Shown here: positions 8,132 to 15,599 of the stretch, piece by piece
Position numbering within the stretch: position 1 is the first letter of the stretch
Layout: each line of letters begins with the position of its first letter
Source: Alistipes sp. UBA940
GTDB taxonomy: Bacteria > Bacteroidota > Bacteroidia > Bacteroidales > Rikenellaceae
Assembly: GCA_002293425.1 (NCBI GenBank)
Contig: DBDE01000039.1
Location: 334 to 46,106 of the forward strand
Direction: 5' to 3'
DNA length: 45,773 nt
Notes under the pieces: model-generated
The model's database searches: none
Seen by the model: only the letters and a program-made list of their open reading frames with translations
Told to the model about the DNA's origin: nothing
Made by a program: the position numbers and the translations under genes

Positions 8132-8895
8132 AAATCAAATAAGGTGGCTGTTCTGTGTCTCAACAACTCGCTCTCGACTTTGTTTTTTGCAATCCGTTTT
8201 TCGGCCATTTCGCAATAATCGGGCGAAAGCTCAATCCCCACATAGTGTCGCTTCAACCCCATTGCAACCACGGCCGTAGTTCCGCTGCCCATAAACGGAT
8301 CCAAAACAACTTGTGCTTCGGTTGAACCGATTATCCTGTCTATCAGCGCCACGGGGAAGGGAGCCGGATGTCCATTTTTCATTTCCTGTGTGAACTCCCA
8401 AACATCGCCGACCCCGTTGGCCTTTGCAGAGAGCTTGAAGTCGGGTTTTGCTATCAAATATATGACCTCATAGGTGGGCAAAAAATATCCTGGATTGAAA
8501 TTTATCCCACCCTTCCTTTTCCATACAATAATTTGCCTGACAGGGAATCCACTCACAATGTCTTGTCGGTCCTGTAGCAATCCGTCTTGCACTCGCCATT
8601 TGTGGTTATAAAAAATTGCACCGTCGTCCTTAATGAGCCGGAACATCTCTGTGAGACAGTTGCGTTGCCACTCCACATACTCTTCGTGGGGCATATTGTC
8701 GTCATAGTGGCTATATCCCTTTTGCAGGGCGGCGTTAGCCCATTTGCCGCCTCGGCCATCCTTCATTCCGTTGCCGGTCGAGTTTTTCAGATTATAGGGC
8801 GGCGATGTTACGACCAAATCTATGGAGTTGTCGGGCATTTTTTTCATAATGTCCAGGCAATCACCACAGATTATTTTATCCAACCAGTTGTCCAT
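8128..8895 (-). CDS. DNA methyltransferase, beta class, probably N4-cytosine
   Basis: 255 residues from the ATG at 8895; the open frame extends to 9033 but runs through the divergent HAD promoter and gene. Motif IV is VVTSPPYNL near the N-terminus and motif I is DPFMGSGTT near the C-terminus, the order of the beta class. TSPPY is typical of N4-cytosine enzymes, as in M.MvaI. It is the first gene of the restriction-modification pair. A -7-like TATCTTTG on the minus strand (8905-8912) lies 9 bp upstream. Confidence 0.88.
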   Translation of the reverse strand: MDNWLDKIICGDCLDIMKKMPDNSIDLVVTSPPYNLKNSTGNGMKDGRGGKWANAALQKGYSHYDDNMPHEEYVEWQRNCLTEMFRLIKDDGAIFYNHKWRVQDGLLQDRQDIVSGFPVRQIIVWKRKGGINFNPGYFLPTYEVIYLIAKPDFKLSAKANGVGDVWEFTQEMKNGHPAPFPVALIDRIIGSTEAQVVLDPFMGSGTTAVVAMGLKRHYVGIELSPDYCEMAEKRIAKNKVESELLRHRTATLFDL

Positions 8896-8904
8896 TTTGC
8901 CCTG

Positions 8905-8933
8905 CAAAGATAACGATTTTTTTGCTACCTTTG
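8905..8933. promoter_or_regulatory. Facing -7 boxes of the methyltransferase and HAD genes
   Basis: Minus strand TATCTTTG (8905-8912) serves the methyltransferase, plus strand TACCTTTG (8926-8933) serves the HAD gene at 8939. Neither has a clear -33. The 43-bp intergenic space forces the two promoters to overlap. Confidence 0.5.
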
Positions 8934-8938
8934 CCGTT

Positions 8939-9754
8939 ATGAAAACCATTGCGCTGGTGTATGATTTCGACGGGACCCTCTCGGCAGGCAACATGCAGGA
9001 GTACGACTTTATTCCCGCCCTGGGTCTAAACAACGCCGACTTCTGGTTCGAAAGCTCCGACCTGGCACGACGCGAAGATGCCGACCCGATCCTGACCTAC
9101 ATGGCAAGGATGGTCCACGAAGCCCGAAGAGTGGGCTTTCCCCTGACCCGCGAATTTTTCAAAACCTCCGGCAGCAAAGTCAAACTGTACGACGGGGTCG
9201 AAGAGTGGTTCGGGCGGATGAACGCCTATGGTCTCGAAAAGGGGTTGAGGGTGGTGCACTACATCAACTCTTCGGGGCTGAAAGAGATGATCGAGGGGAG
9301 CGCCATTGCGGGCGAGTTCAAGAAGATATACGCCTGCTCGTTTCTGTACGACCACAACGGCGAGGCGTACTGGCCAGGGGTGGCGGTCAACTTCACCAAC
9401 AAAACCCAATTTATTTATAAGATCAACAAGGGAGTAGAATCGGTTTGGGACGGCCGCGAGGTCAACAAATTTATTCCCGAGCACCTGCGTCCCGTGCCAT
9501 TCCGGCGGATGATATATTTCGGCGACGGTACGACCGACATCCCCTGTATGCGGCTGGTGAAGGCGTCGGGCGGCTATTCGATCGCGGTGTACGATCCGGC
9601 GGAGGACAAGCGCGAGGAGGCCGAACTTTTGATAGAGGAGAACAGGGTGAACTTTGCCTGTCCGGCCGATTATCGTCAGGGCACGACGTTGGACAAAATC
9701 GTGTGCACGATCATCGACAAGATCGCTGCCGAAGTGGAGTTGGAGAAGCTATGA
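8939..9754 (+). CDS. HAD-superfamily phosphatase
   Basis: 271 residues from the ATG at 8939. Motif I is VYDFDGTLS (nucleophile Asp near residue 9), motif II is HYINSSG (about residue 105), motif IV is YFGDGTTDIPCM (about residue 198), so the full haloacid dehalogenase set is present. The substrate cannot be told. Its TGA overlaps the ATG of rdgB (ATGA), indicating translational coupling. Confidence 0.87.
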   Translation: MKTIALVYDFDGTLSAGNMQEYDFIPALGLNNADFWFESSDLARREDADPILTYMARMVHEARRVGFPLTREFFKTSGSKVKLYDGVEEWFGRMNAYGLEKGLRVVHYINSSGLKEMIEGSAIAGEFKKIYACSFLYDHNGEAYWPGVAVNFTNKTQFIYKINKGVESVWDGREVNKFIPEHLRPVPFRRMIYFGDGTTDIPCMRLVKASGGYSIAVYDPAEDKREEAELLIEENRVNFACPADYRQGTTLDKIVCTIIDKIAAEVELEKL

Positions 9755-10347
9755 AAAGGTTGATATTTGCAACGAACAATCGACATAAATTGTCGGAAGC
9801 GGAGGCCATTTTGGGGGTCGGGTTGGTCACGCCGACCGACCTGGGCATCGTGGAAGATATTCCCGAGACGGCCGAAACGTTGGAGGGAAATGCGCTTCAG
9901 AAGGCGAGGTATGTTTACGACATCAGGGGGTTGACGGCCCACAGTGGCGTTCCGACTTTTGCCGACGACACGGGGTTGGAGGTTGCGGCTTTGGGCGGTG
10001 CTCCGGGTGTCTATTCGGCGCGGTATGCGGGAGTGGGGTGCAGTTACGACGACAATTGCCGTTTGCTGTTGCGCAATTTGGAGGGTGTGGCGGACAGGCG
10101 GGCGAGATTCCGAACGGTGGTGGCTCTGATCTTGGATGGCAACGAATATCTTTTCGAGGGAACGGTGGAAGGGAAGATAATCGGGGAGTACAGGGGCGAG
10201 GGCGGCTTCGGTTACGACCCCATCTTTGTGCCGGACGGCTTCCGCGAAACCTTTGCGCAGATGAGTGCGGAGCAGAAAAATGCGATAAGTCATCGCGGAA
10301 GGGCTATGGCCAATCTTGCGGAGTTTCTTAAAACTAAAAATTTATAG
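9751..10347 (+). CDS. rdgB: RdgB/HAM1 non-canonical purine NTP pyrophosphatase
   Basis: 198 residues. Start MKRLIFATNNRHKLSEAEAIL, then FADDTGLEVAALGGAPGVYSARYAG, GGFGYDPIFVP and SHRGRAM, all signature blocks of the ITPase family that hydrolyses dITP, XTP and similar bases. Coupled to the HAD gene by a 4-bp overlap. Its last codons (FLKTKNL) and stop fall in an AAAACTAAAAATTTATAG stretch that belongs to a repeat-derived segment. Confidence 0.95.
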   Translation: MKRLIFATNNRHKLSEAEAILGVGLVTPTDLGIVEDIPETAETLEGNALQKARYVYDIRGLTAHSGVPTFADDTGLEVAALGGAPGVYSARYAGVGCSYDDNCRLLLRNLEGVADRRARFRTVVALILDGNEYLFEGTVEGKIIGEYRGEGGFGYDPIFVPDGFRETFAQMSAEQKNAISHRGRAMANLAEFLKTKNL

Positions 10348-10402
10348 ATTATGAAAAAACTATTTTTCATCTTTTCATTTTTTCATCTTTTCATTTTCCT
10401 GT
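10330..10402. repeat. Tandem-arm repeat remnant spanning rdgB stop and lipoprotein start
   Basis: A-rich AAAACTAAAAATTTATAG on the left and repeated TTTTCATC / TTTTCATT units on the right. The right arm supplies the codons of the next gene's signal peptide (residues 4-17). Confidence 0.55.
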
Positions 10403-11295
10403 CGTGCAACGGGCAGGCCAATAAAAGTACCGAGGTTGCAGATGTTGCTGCCCCATCACGAGACGAGTATCCAATGCCGGTAATCCCTGCCGCAATGACC
10501 GATCCCGAGCAGCAGATGCGCTGGGTGGCCGACCACTTCTGGGATGGCTATGACTTCAACGACGTCGATGCGCTTCACGACGAGGAGTATACCAAGACCG
10601 CGTGGGCGAACTACAATATGTTGCTGCTCAATATTCCGCGCCAGATAGGCAACCCGTCCGTGGCAACCCTGTTCGAGAAGGCGTCGGTGAACAAGGAGGC
10701 CTATTTGACCTTTGCCGAGATCGCCGAAGAGTATCTGCACGACCCCAACTCGCCGATGAGGGACGAGGAGTATTTCATAGTTGTGTTGGAGACGATCCTG
10801 GGGGGAACGGTGTTGGATGAGTATGAGCGGATCAGGCCGCAGAGCCTGTTGACTTTGGCCAGGAAGAACCGTGTCGGAACCCGCGCGGCGGACTTTAAAT
10901 ATACCGAGATGAGAGGGGATACGGGCACTTTGTATGGGCTCAGGAGCCAGTGGGTGTTGCTGTTTTTCAACAATCCCGGGTGTCCGGCGTGTGCCGAGAG
11001 CGTCGGGCAGATTATGGCCTCGCCCCTGTTGACCGATATGATGGGTGACGGGCGGCTGGAAGTTCTGGCCGTCTATCCCGACGAAGACCTGGCGGCGTGG
11101 CGCGATCATGCGGGGGACATTCCGCCGATCTGGATCAACGCCCGGGCGAGTGGTTTGATGGAGACCGGAGCCGAGGTGTACGACCTGAAGGCCATTCCGT
11201 CCATCTATCTTTTGGACGCCCGCAAGACGGTGGTACTGAAAGATGTGATGGGAGTTCATTTGATAGAGCAAGCATTGAGCAATGGAGATAATTGA
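10351..11295 (+). CDS. Thioredoxin-fold lipoprotein with DUF5106-type N-terminal domain
   Basis: 314 residues. A lipoprotein signal (MKKLFFIFSFFHLFIFLSC, lipid-modified Cys19) is encoded by TTTTCAT repeats. Residues about 45-165 form a helical domain of the DUF5106 kind. Residues about 175-310 are a thioredoxin-like domain with LLFFNNPGCPACAES, a CPAC redox pair, and the cis-Pro region AIPSIYLLD. Likely a periplasm-facing thiol-disulfide protein on the outer or inner membrane. The start lies 3 bp after the rdgB stop and the end overlaps folD by 14 bp. Confidence 0.83.
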   Translation: MKKLFFIFSFFHLFIFLSCNGQANKSTEVADVAAPSRDEYPMPVIPAAMTDPEQQMRWVADHFWDGYDFNDVDALHDEEYTKTAWANYNMLLLNIPRQIGNPSVATLFEKASVNKEAYLTFAEIAEEYLHDPNSPMRDEEYFIVVLETILGGTVLDEYERIRPQSLLTLARKNRVGTRAADFKYTEMRGDTGTLYGLRSQWVLLFFNNPGCPACAESVGQIMASPLLTDMMGDGRLEVLAVYPDEDLAAWRDHAGDIPPIWINARASGLMETGAEVYDLKAIPSIYLLDARKTVVLKDVMGVHLIEQALSNGDN

Positions 11296-12166
11296 CGGAA
11301 AAGAGGTTGCACAGGCGCTGAAAAAACAAATCGCGGCCCAGGTCGCAACTATGGTCGGGGCAGGGGAGAGGGCTCCCCACCTGGTGGCCATATTGGTGGG
11401 CGACGATGGGGCGAGCCAAACCTATGTCGACCACAAGGAGAAGATGTCGGCCGAGGTGGGTTTTCGCTCCACCGTGTTGCGTCTTTCGGGCGATACTTCT
11501 CAGGCAGAATTGCTCGATTTGATAGCCAAACTGAACCGCGACACAGAGGTGGACGGCTTTATCGTCCAACTGCCCCTGCCTCGCCATATCGACGAGCAAA
11601 AGGTAATCGAGGCGATAGACCCGAGCAAGGATGTCGACGGATTTCATCCCGAAAATGTGGGTCGGATGGTTATGGGCCTGCCGAGCTTTGTGAGTGCCAC
11701 GCCCGACGGGATATTGCAACTGTTGAAATACTATAACATTCCCACGGCGGGCAAACACTGCGTGGTGATAGGCCGGAGCAACATCGTCGGTCGTCCCATC
11801 GCCAATCTGCTGAGCCAAAAGGGATGGGACTGCACGGTGACGATGTGTCATTCGAGGACCCGAAACCTTGCCGATGTGGTGCGAAGCGGCGACATCGTTA
11901 TAGCGGCATTGGGTCGCGCCGAGTTCGTGACGGCCGATATGATAAAGCCCGGCGCGGTGGTGATAGACGTGGGCATCACCCGCGTGCCGGCCCCCGAAAC
12001 CAAGAGCGGCTTCCGGCTGAAAGGCGATGTGAAGTTCGACGAGGTTGCCCCCCTGTGCTCCTATATCACCCCTGTTCCGGGCGGCGTCGGGCCGATGACC
12101 ATCATATCGCTTATGCGAAACACGTTACTTGCCAAGAGGTTGTTTGGATTTTTCGACCGAGAGTAA
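11282..12166 (+). CDS. folD: Methylene-THF dehydrogenase / cyclohydrolase FolD
   Basis: 294 residues. Active-site blocks SQTYVDHKEK (catalytic Lys), DGFIVQLPLP, KDVDGFHPENVG, the NADP-binding VVIGRSNIVGRP and the C-terminal PVPGGVGPMT are intact. FolD converts 5,10-methylene-THF to 10-formyl-THF. It overlaps the preceding lipoprotein by 14 bp. A palindromic element starts right after its stop. Confidence 0.96.
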   Translation: MEIIDGKEVAQALKKQIAAQVATMVGAGERAPHLVAILVGDDGASQTYVDHKEKMSAEVGFRSTVLRLSGDTSQAELLDLIAKLNRDTEVDGFIVQLPLPRHIDEQKVIEAIDPSKDVDGFHPENVGRMVMGLPSFVSATPDGILQLLKYYNIPTAGKHCVVIGRSNIVGRPIANLLSQKGWDCTVTMCHSRTRNLADVVRSGDIVIAALGRAEFVTADMIKPGAVVIDVGITRVPAPETKSGFRLKGDVKFDEVAPLCSYITPVPGGVGPMTIISLMRNTLLAKRLFGFFDRE

Positions 12167-12266
12167 TTTTGTTTCCGGCCGAGAGATTTTTGCAACCGAC
12201 GAACGAGACATAGGGGTTCCTATGGCGAGCGAGACGGTTGGCGAAAAGCGCCGGCCGGAAACAAAA
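12167..12266. repeat. 100-bp imperfect palindrome after folD (possible family-2 element)
   Basis: Perfect outer 15-bp inverted repeat TTTTGTTTCCGGCCG (12167-12181) and its complement (12252-12266). Inner blocks CAACCG / CGGTTG and CATAGG / CCTATG also pair. It is similar in plan, and loosely in sequence (ATCT, GGTTG, GAGCGAG), to the palindromes at 14312-14415 and 19016-19118. It could also act as a terminator for folD. Confidence 0.6.
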
Positions 12267-12327
12267 AGACCGAAAGTTGAAAATTTCAAACAACCTCTAA
12301 TAACCGACCAAATAAATACCTGACGAA

Positions 12328-12678
12328 ATGATACAACGGATTCAAACCCTTTGGATGCTCGCCACGGCGGGCCTGGTGGCCGGAGCAGGCTATTGGGGAG
12401 ATTTGTGGATGACCATTCTTTTCGGCATCGCCATTCTTGTGCCATTGATCGCCCTGCTGCTCTACAAGAACCGCTCCCGTCAGACGAGTTTGCTGATAGC
12501 CCAATTCCTGTTGCTGGCGGGATGTGCGGGCTTTACTATCTACGGCGTGTGGTTCACCCACGCGATGTGGGCCTATGCACCGGTGCTGATCTTCGCCGCC
12601 TTCGTCACCAACTGGCTGGCGTTGCGCGGGGTACTGAAAGACGATATGCTGGTCAAAACCAGCAACCGTCTCAGATAG
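12328..12678 (+). CDS. DUF4293 membrane protein
   Basis: 116 residues with four hydrophobic helices, starting MIQRIQTLWMLA and ending in VKTSNRLR, the conserved ends of the Bacteroidota family DUF4293. Small integral membrane protein of unknown function. It stands alone, converging with the glycosyltransferase gene. Confidence 0.85.
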   Translation: MIQRIQTLWMLATAGLVAGAGYWGDLWMTILFGIAILVPLIALLLYKNRSRQTSLLIAQFLLLAGCAGFTIYGVWFTHAMWAYAPVLIFAAFVTNWLALRGVLKDDMLVKTSNRLR

Positions 12679-12740
12679 TCGGAACACCGACGGCGGTTTA
12701 GCAAGTATGTTCCGGCAAGAACGATGTTTTGAAGTGCATC

Positions 12741-13781
12741 TTACACCTCTCTGTCTCTTGAATAGTCGTTCCGCCCGGGTGCGTTCCTGTTGATAAGTTC
12801 GCCCAAAAAACCCGTCAGGAACAGCATCACGCCCAGAACGAGCGTCACTATGGCGACATAGAAAAGCGGCTGGTCGGCCACTTGTCTTATCGGCAGGTTG
12901 GCCGCCTGACGGATAAGTTTATTTGCGATGATCCACCCCGCCGTGACAAAGCCTCCGATGAACATCAAGGTGCCCAAACTGCCGAAAAAGTACATCGGGT
13001 GGCGTCCGAAACGCGACAGGAACATCACCGTTATCAAATCCAGATAGCCCTTCACCATTCGCTCCAACCCGTATTTCGATTCGCCGTACCTGCGTGGATG
13101 GTGCTCGACCACCTTCTCCCCGATGTTGCGGAACCCCGCCTGCCGAGCCAGGATGGGGATATAGCGGTGCATCTCGCCATAAACCTCGATGCTCTTCACA
13201 ACGTTGCGGCGATAGGCTTTCAGGCCGCAATTCATATCGTGCAACCGAATGCCGCTCACCAAGCGGGTGGTGAAATTGAAAAACTTACTCGGCCACCTCT
13301 TGGAGACGGGATCGTGCCGGTGCTTCTTCCATCCGCTCACCAGATCATACCCGTCCTCCACTATCATTCGCCTCAGCTCGGGAATCTCGTCGGGCGAGTC
13401 CTGCAAATCGGCATCCATCGTCACCACCACCTCGCCCCGTGCCGCCTCGAAACCGGCATACAGCGCGGCCGACTTGCCATAATTGCGCGCGAAACGAATG
13501 CCGTGAATATAGTTATGAGTCACGAGTGATGAGTCAGGAGTCTGCGGTGCGGCAGATGCCGCAGACTTTTGCGTCGCGTAGCCCGACTGATGACTGATGA
13601 CTCTTGACTCTTGACTCAAACTTTCGACCACTTCCCACGATCCGTCGGTCGACCCGTCGTCGACAAAGATCAACTCATAACTCAAGCCCTGCCCACCCAC
13701 AACCCGATCGACCCACTGCGCCAATTCACGCAGCGAGTCGACCTCGTTGTAGAGCGGAACAACAATAGAAACGTCTATCAT
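12741..13781 (-). CDS. Polyprenyl-phosphate glycosyltransferase (GT2, DPM1/GtrB-like) with in-frame insertion
   Basis: 346 residues. The GT-A domain has VVPLYNEVDSL, FVDDGSTDGS, the DXD-type TMDADLQDSP and the QxxRW-like region MNCGLKAYRR; two membrane helices follow (about residues 263-285 and 312-333). It would move a sugar onto undecaprenyl phosphate for envelope glycans. Residues about 55-90, between GSTDGSWEVVES and YIHGIRFARNYGKSAALYAG, are not family sequence: they are encoded by a repeat element at 13514-13620, which makes this region about 25-30 residues longer than usual. A second odd segment (LIRQAANLPIRQVADQ) lies between the two helices. The start overlaps the DUF4199 stop by 4 bp. 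Confidence 0.85.
   Translation of the reverse strand: MIDVSIVVPLYNEVDSLRELAQWVDRVVGGQGLSYELIFVDDGSTDGSWEVVESLSQESRVISHQSGYATQKSAASAAPQTPDSSLVTHNYIHGIRFARNYGKSAALYAGFEAARGEVVVTMDADLQDSPDEIPELRRMIVEDGYDLVSGWKKHRHDPVSKRWPSKFFNFTTRLVSGIRLHDMNCGLKAYRRNVVKSIEVYGEMHRYIPILARQAGFRNIGEKVVEHHPRRYGESKYGLERMVKGYLDLITVMFLSRFGRHPMYFFGSLGTLMFIGGFVTAGWIIANKLIRQAANLPIRQVADQPLFYVAIVTLVLGVMLFLTGFLGELINRNAPGRNDYSRDREV
13514..13620. repeat. Tandem-arm palindromic element inside the glycosyltransferase gene
   Basis: Left arm of GAGTCA / GAGTGAT units, a core with TGCGGCAGATGCCGCA plus CTTTTGCGTCGCGTAGCCC, and a right arm of GATGACT / CTTGACT units. The core matches that at 17370-17506 (TGCGGCGTATGCCGCA, CTTTTTGCGTAGC, GCGTAGCCC). 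It is read through in frame. Confidence 0.75.
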
Positions 13782-14278
13782 TCACCGAAAACATCGGGCT
13801 TGCGCGTCACAAAAGCACAAACCACCAAACCCACCAAACCGCCGATAAATAGTGCCGACAGCACCGAGCTCAAAATCACCACAAACGGATTGCCCATCAT
13901 CCCCGCCATCATCGAAGACATCTCGCCCCCGCCGGCCATCGCCATCGCCTCGGCCACCTGCGCGGCAAAATATTCAGGCGCAATAACGTTCTGCAAAAAC
14001 CAGGCACCGATGCCGCTAACCAAGCCCACAAACAACATCATCGCCAAAGCAAACCCGAACGCCCGAGCATAAGGATACCCGTCGCGACCCGCAATGACGG
14101 CGTTCTGACGTCCCGTCACATAGATCAAAGCCGCATAGATCAAAACGGTGATGAGCGTAGCCGCAAACCCAGCCTGCCACCCTGCCAACACCGTCAGCAA
14201 ACTGATCAAAAACAGCACCACGCCACCCAAGGCACCCCACTCGAAGGCCCTGGTCCAAAAAACTTTCTTGCTAAGCAT
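13778..14278 (-). CDS. DUF4199 membrane protein
   Basis: 166 residues from the ATG at 14278 (MLSKKVFWTRAFEWG); an upstream in-frame ATG at 14323 lies within a palindromic element. Four hydrophobic helices, an RAFGFALAM segment, and a Met-rich loop (GGGEMSSMMAGMMGNP) before the last helix match the Bacteroidota family DUF4199. In this phylum the gene often precedes a GT2 glycosyltransferase, as here with an ATGA overlap, which points to a shared role in envelope glycan synthesis. Confidence 0.85.
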   Translation of the reverse strand: MLSKKVFWTRAFEWGALGGVVLFLISLLTVLAGWQAGFAATLITVLIYAALIYVTGRQNAVIAGRDGYPYARAFGFALAMMLFVGLVSGIGAWFLQNVIAPEYFAAQVAEAMAMAGGGEMSSMMAGMMGNPFVVILSSVLSALFIGGLVGLVVCAFVTRKPDVFGE

Positions 14279-14311
14279 AATTATGAAATTTAGATTTCCG
14301 TGAAAAGCACT

Positions 14312-14415
14312 CATCTGTCGCACCTTCTTGTTTTTCGGTCGGTCATTTACGCATCAGTAAACTCCCTTCCTCAAAACTGCGGTCGGCGCAACATCTGATC
14401 ACTTTTGACGAAAAT
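14312..14415. repeat. Family-2 palindromic element, copy A
   Basis: Shares with the copy at 19016-19118 the order CATCTG, TTCTTG, TTTTCGGTCGGTCA, a small GTA/TAC hairpin, CTCCCTTCCTC, GGTCGGCGCAA, CATCTG, CAC, TGACGAAAA. It occupies the whole gap between the TsaC-type gene and the DUF4199 start. There is no open frame of note. Confidence 0.65.
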
Positions 14416-14430
14416 AGTTAAACATAGTTG

Positions 14431-15030
14431 TTAAAAATCAAATTCCGCAACCCCCTGCCTCACAACCACCGGCTCGTCACCCGTCAGGTCGACAACCGTG
14501 CTCGGCACCTCGCCTCCCTCGCCCCCGTCGATGACCATATCGACCCTCTTGCCGAAAAACTGCGCTATCGACGAAGGGTCGGCCAAATAATCGCTCTCGA
14601 TCCCGTGCAACGATGTCGACAACAGCGGACACCCCAACTCCTCCACCAAAGCGCGCGCAACAGCATTATCCGGAATGCGCACCCCAACCGTCCGCCGCTT
14701 AGCCAACGCCCTGTCCGGCACCCGCGACAAGGGAGCCATCAAAAAAGTGAACGCGCCGGGCAAATGACGTTTCAAAACCCCAAACTGCACATCATCCACC
14801 CCGACATACTCCGCAACCCTGGCCAGTGAATCGAAAACCAACGAAAACTCATTTCCCCCCTTACCCCGAATAGCCTCCAACCGCTGAACAGCCTTGGGAT
14901 TGCGAAGCGAGCACCCCAACGCATAAACACTGTCGGTGGGGTAAACCACCACTCCGTCGGCCCGCAACACCTCCGCCGCATGGGCTATCTGTTTCGGATT
15001 GGGATTATCCGGCCAAATGCGTACAACCAT
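14431..15030 (-). CDS. L-threonylcarbamoyladenylate synthase (Sua5/YciO/YrdC family)
   Basis: 199 residues from the ATG at 15030. YPTDSVYALGCSL, the basic-surface KHLPGAFTFLM-like block (here KRHLPGAFTFLM), VGVRIPDN and PLLSTSLHG define the YrdC fold that makes threonylcarbamoyl-AMP for tRNA t6A. The length matches the short YciO/TsaC type without the Sua5 C-terminal domain; YciO, whose role is less clear, cannot be excluded. Its ATG overlaps the folE stop by one base (TGATG). Confidence 0.85.
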   Translation of the reverse strand: MVVRIWPDNPNPKQIAHAAEVLRADGVVVYPTDSVYALGCSLRNPKAVQRLEAIRGKGGNEFSLVFDSLARVAEYVGVDDVQFGVLKRHLPGAFTFLMAPLSRVPDRALAKRRTVGVRIPDNAVARALVEELGCPLLSTSLHGIESDYLADPSSIAQFFGKRVDMVIDGGEGGEVPSTVVDLTGDEPVVVRQGVAEFDF

Positions 15031-15590
15031 CAATGCAGGTTATTGCTGATCAAGGTGATAAACTCCTCCCGCGTCCTGTGCTGCGACAAAAAAACTCCCG
15101 TAAAAGCACTCGTCGTGGTGACCGAATTTTGCTTCTGCACCCCCCGCATCGACATACAAGTATGAGCAGCCTCGATAACCACCGCAACCCCCATCGGCTT
15201 CAACACCTGATGAATGCAGTCCCTTATCTGCACCGTCAACCGCTCCTGAACCTGCAACCGCCGCGCAAAGCATTCCACCACCCGCGCAATCTTCGACAAC
15301 CCCGTGATGTGTCCATCGGGAATATAGGCCACGTGCGCCTTGCCGATAAAAGGCAACAGGTGGTGCTCGCACAACGAATATATCTCGATGTCCTTCACCA
15401 ACACCATCTGCCGGTACTCTTCACGGAAAATAGCGGAACGCAAAATATCCTCCGGACTCTCGCCATAACCTTTCGTGAAAAACTCCATAGCCCGCGCCAC
15501 ACGCTCCGGCGTCTTCACCAACCCCTCCCGCTCGGGATCTTCGCCCAACAGCTTCAGTATCTCCTTATAGTGGTGTTGCAGATCTTTCAT
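15030..15590 (-). CDS. folE: GTP cyclohydrolase I
   Basis: 186 residues with LVKTPERVARAM, the zinc-site IYSLCEHHLLPF, HVAYIPDGHITGLSKIAR, RRLQVQERLT and the second zinc Cys in AAHTCMSMRG. It makes dihydroneopterin triphosphate, the first step of folate and pterin synthesis. FolK lies 7 kb away and FolD on the other strand, so folate genes are scattered through the window. Confidence 0.97.
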   Translation of the reverse strand: MKDLQHHYKEILKLLGEDPEREGLVKTPERVARAMEFFTKGYGESPEDILRSAIFREEYRQMVLVKDIEIYSLCEHHLLPFIGKAHVAYIPDGHITGLSKIARVVECFARRLQVQERLTVQIRDCIHQVLKPMGVAVVIEAAHTCMSMRGVQKQNSVTTTSAFTGVFLSQHRTREEFITLISNNLH

Positions 15591-15599
15591 AACACAAAG

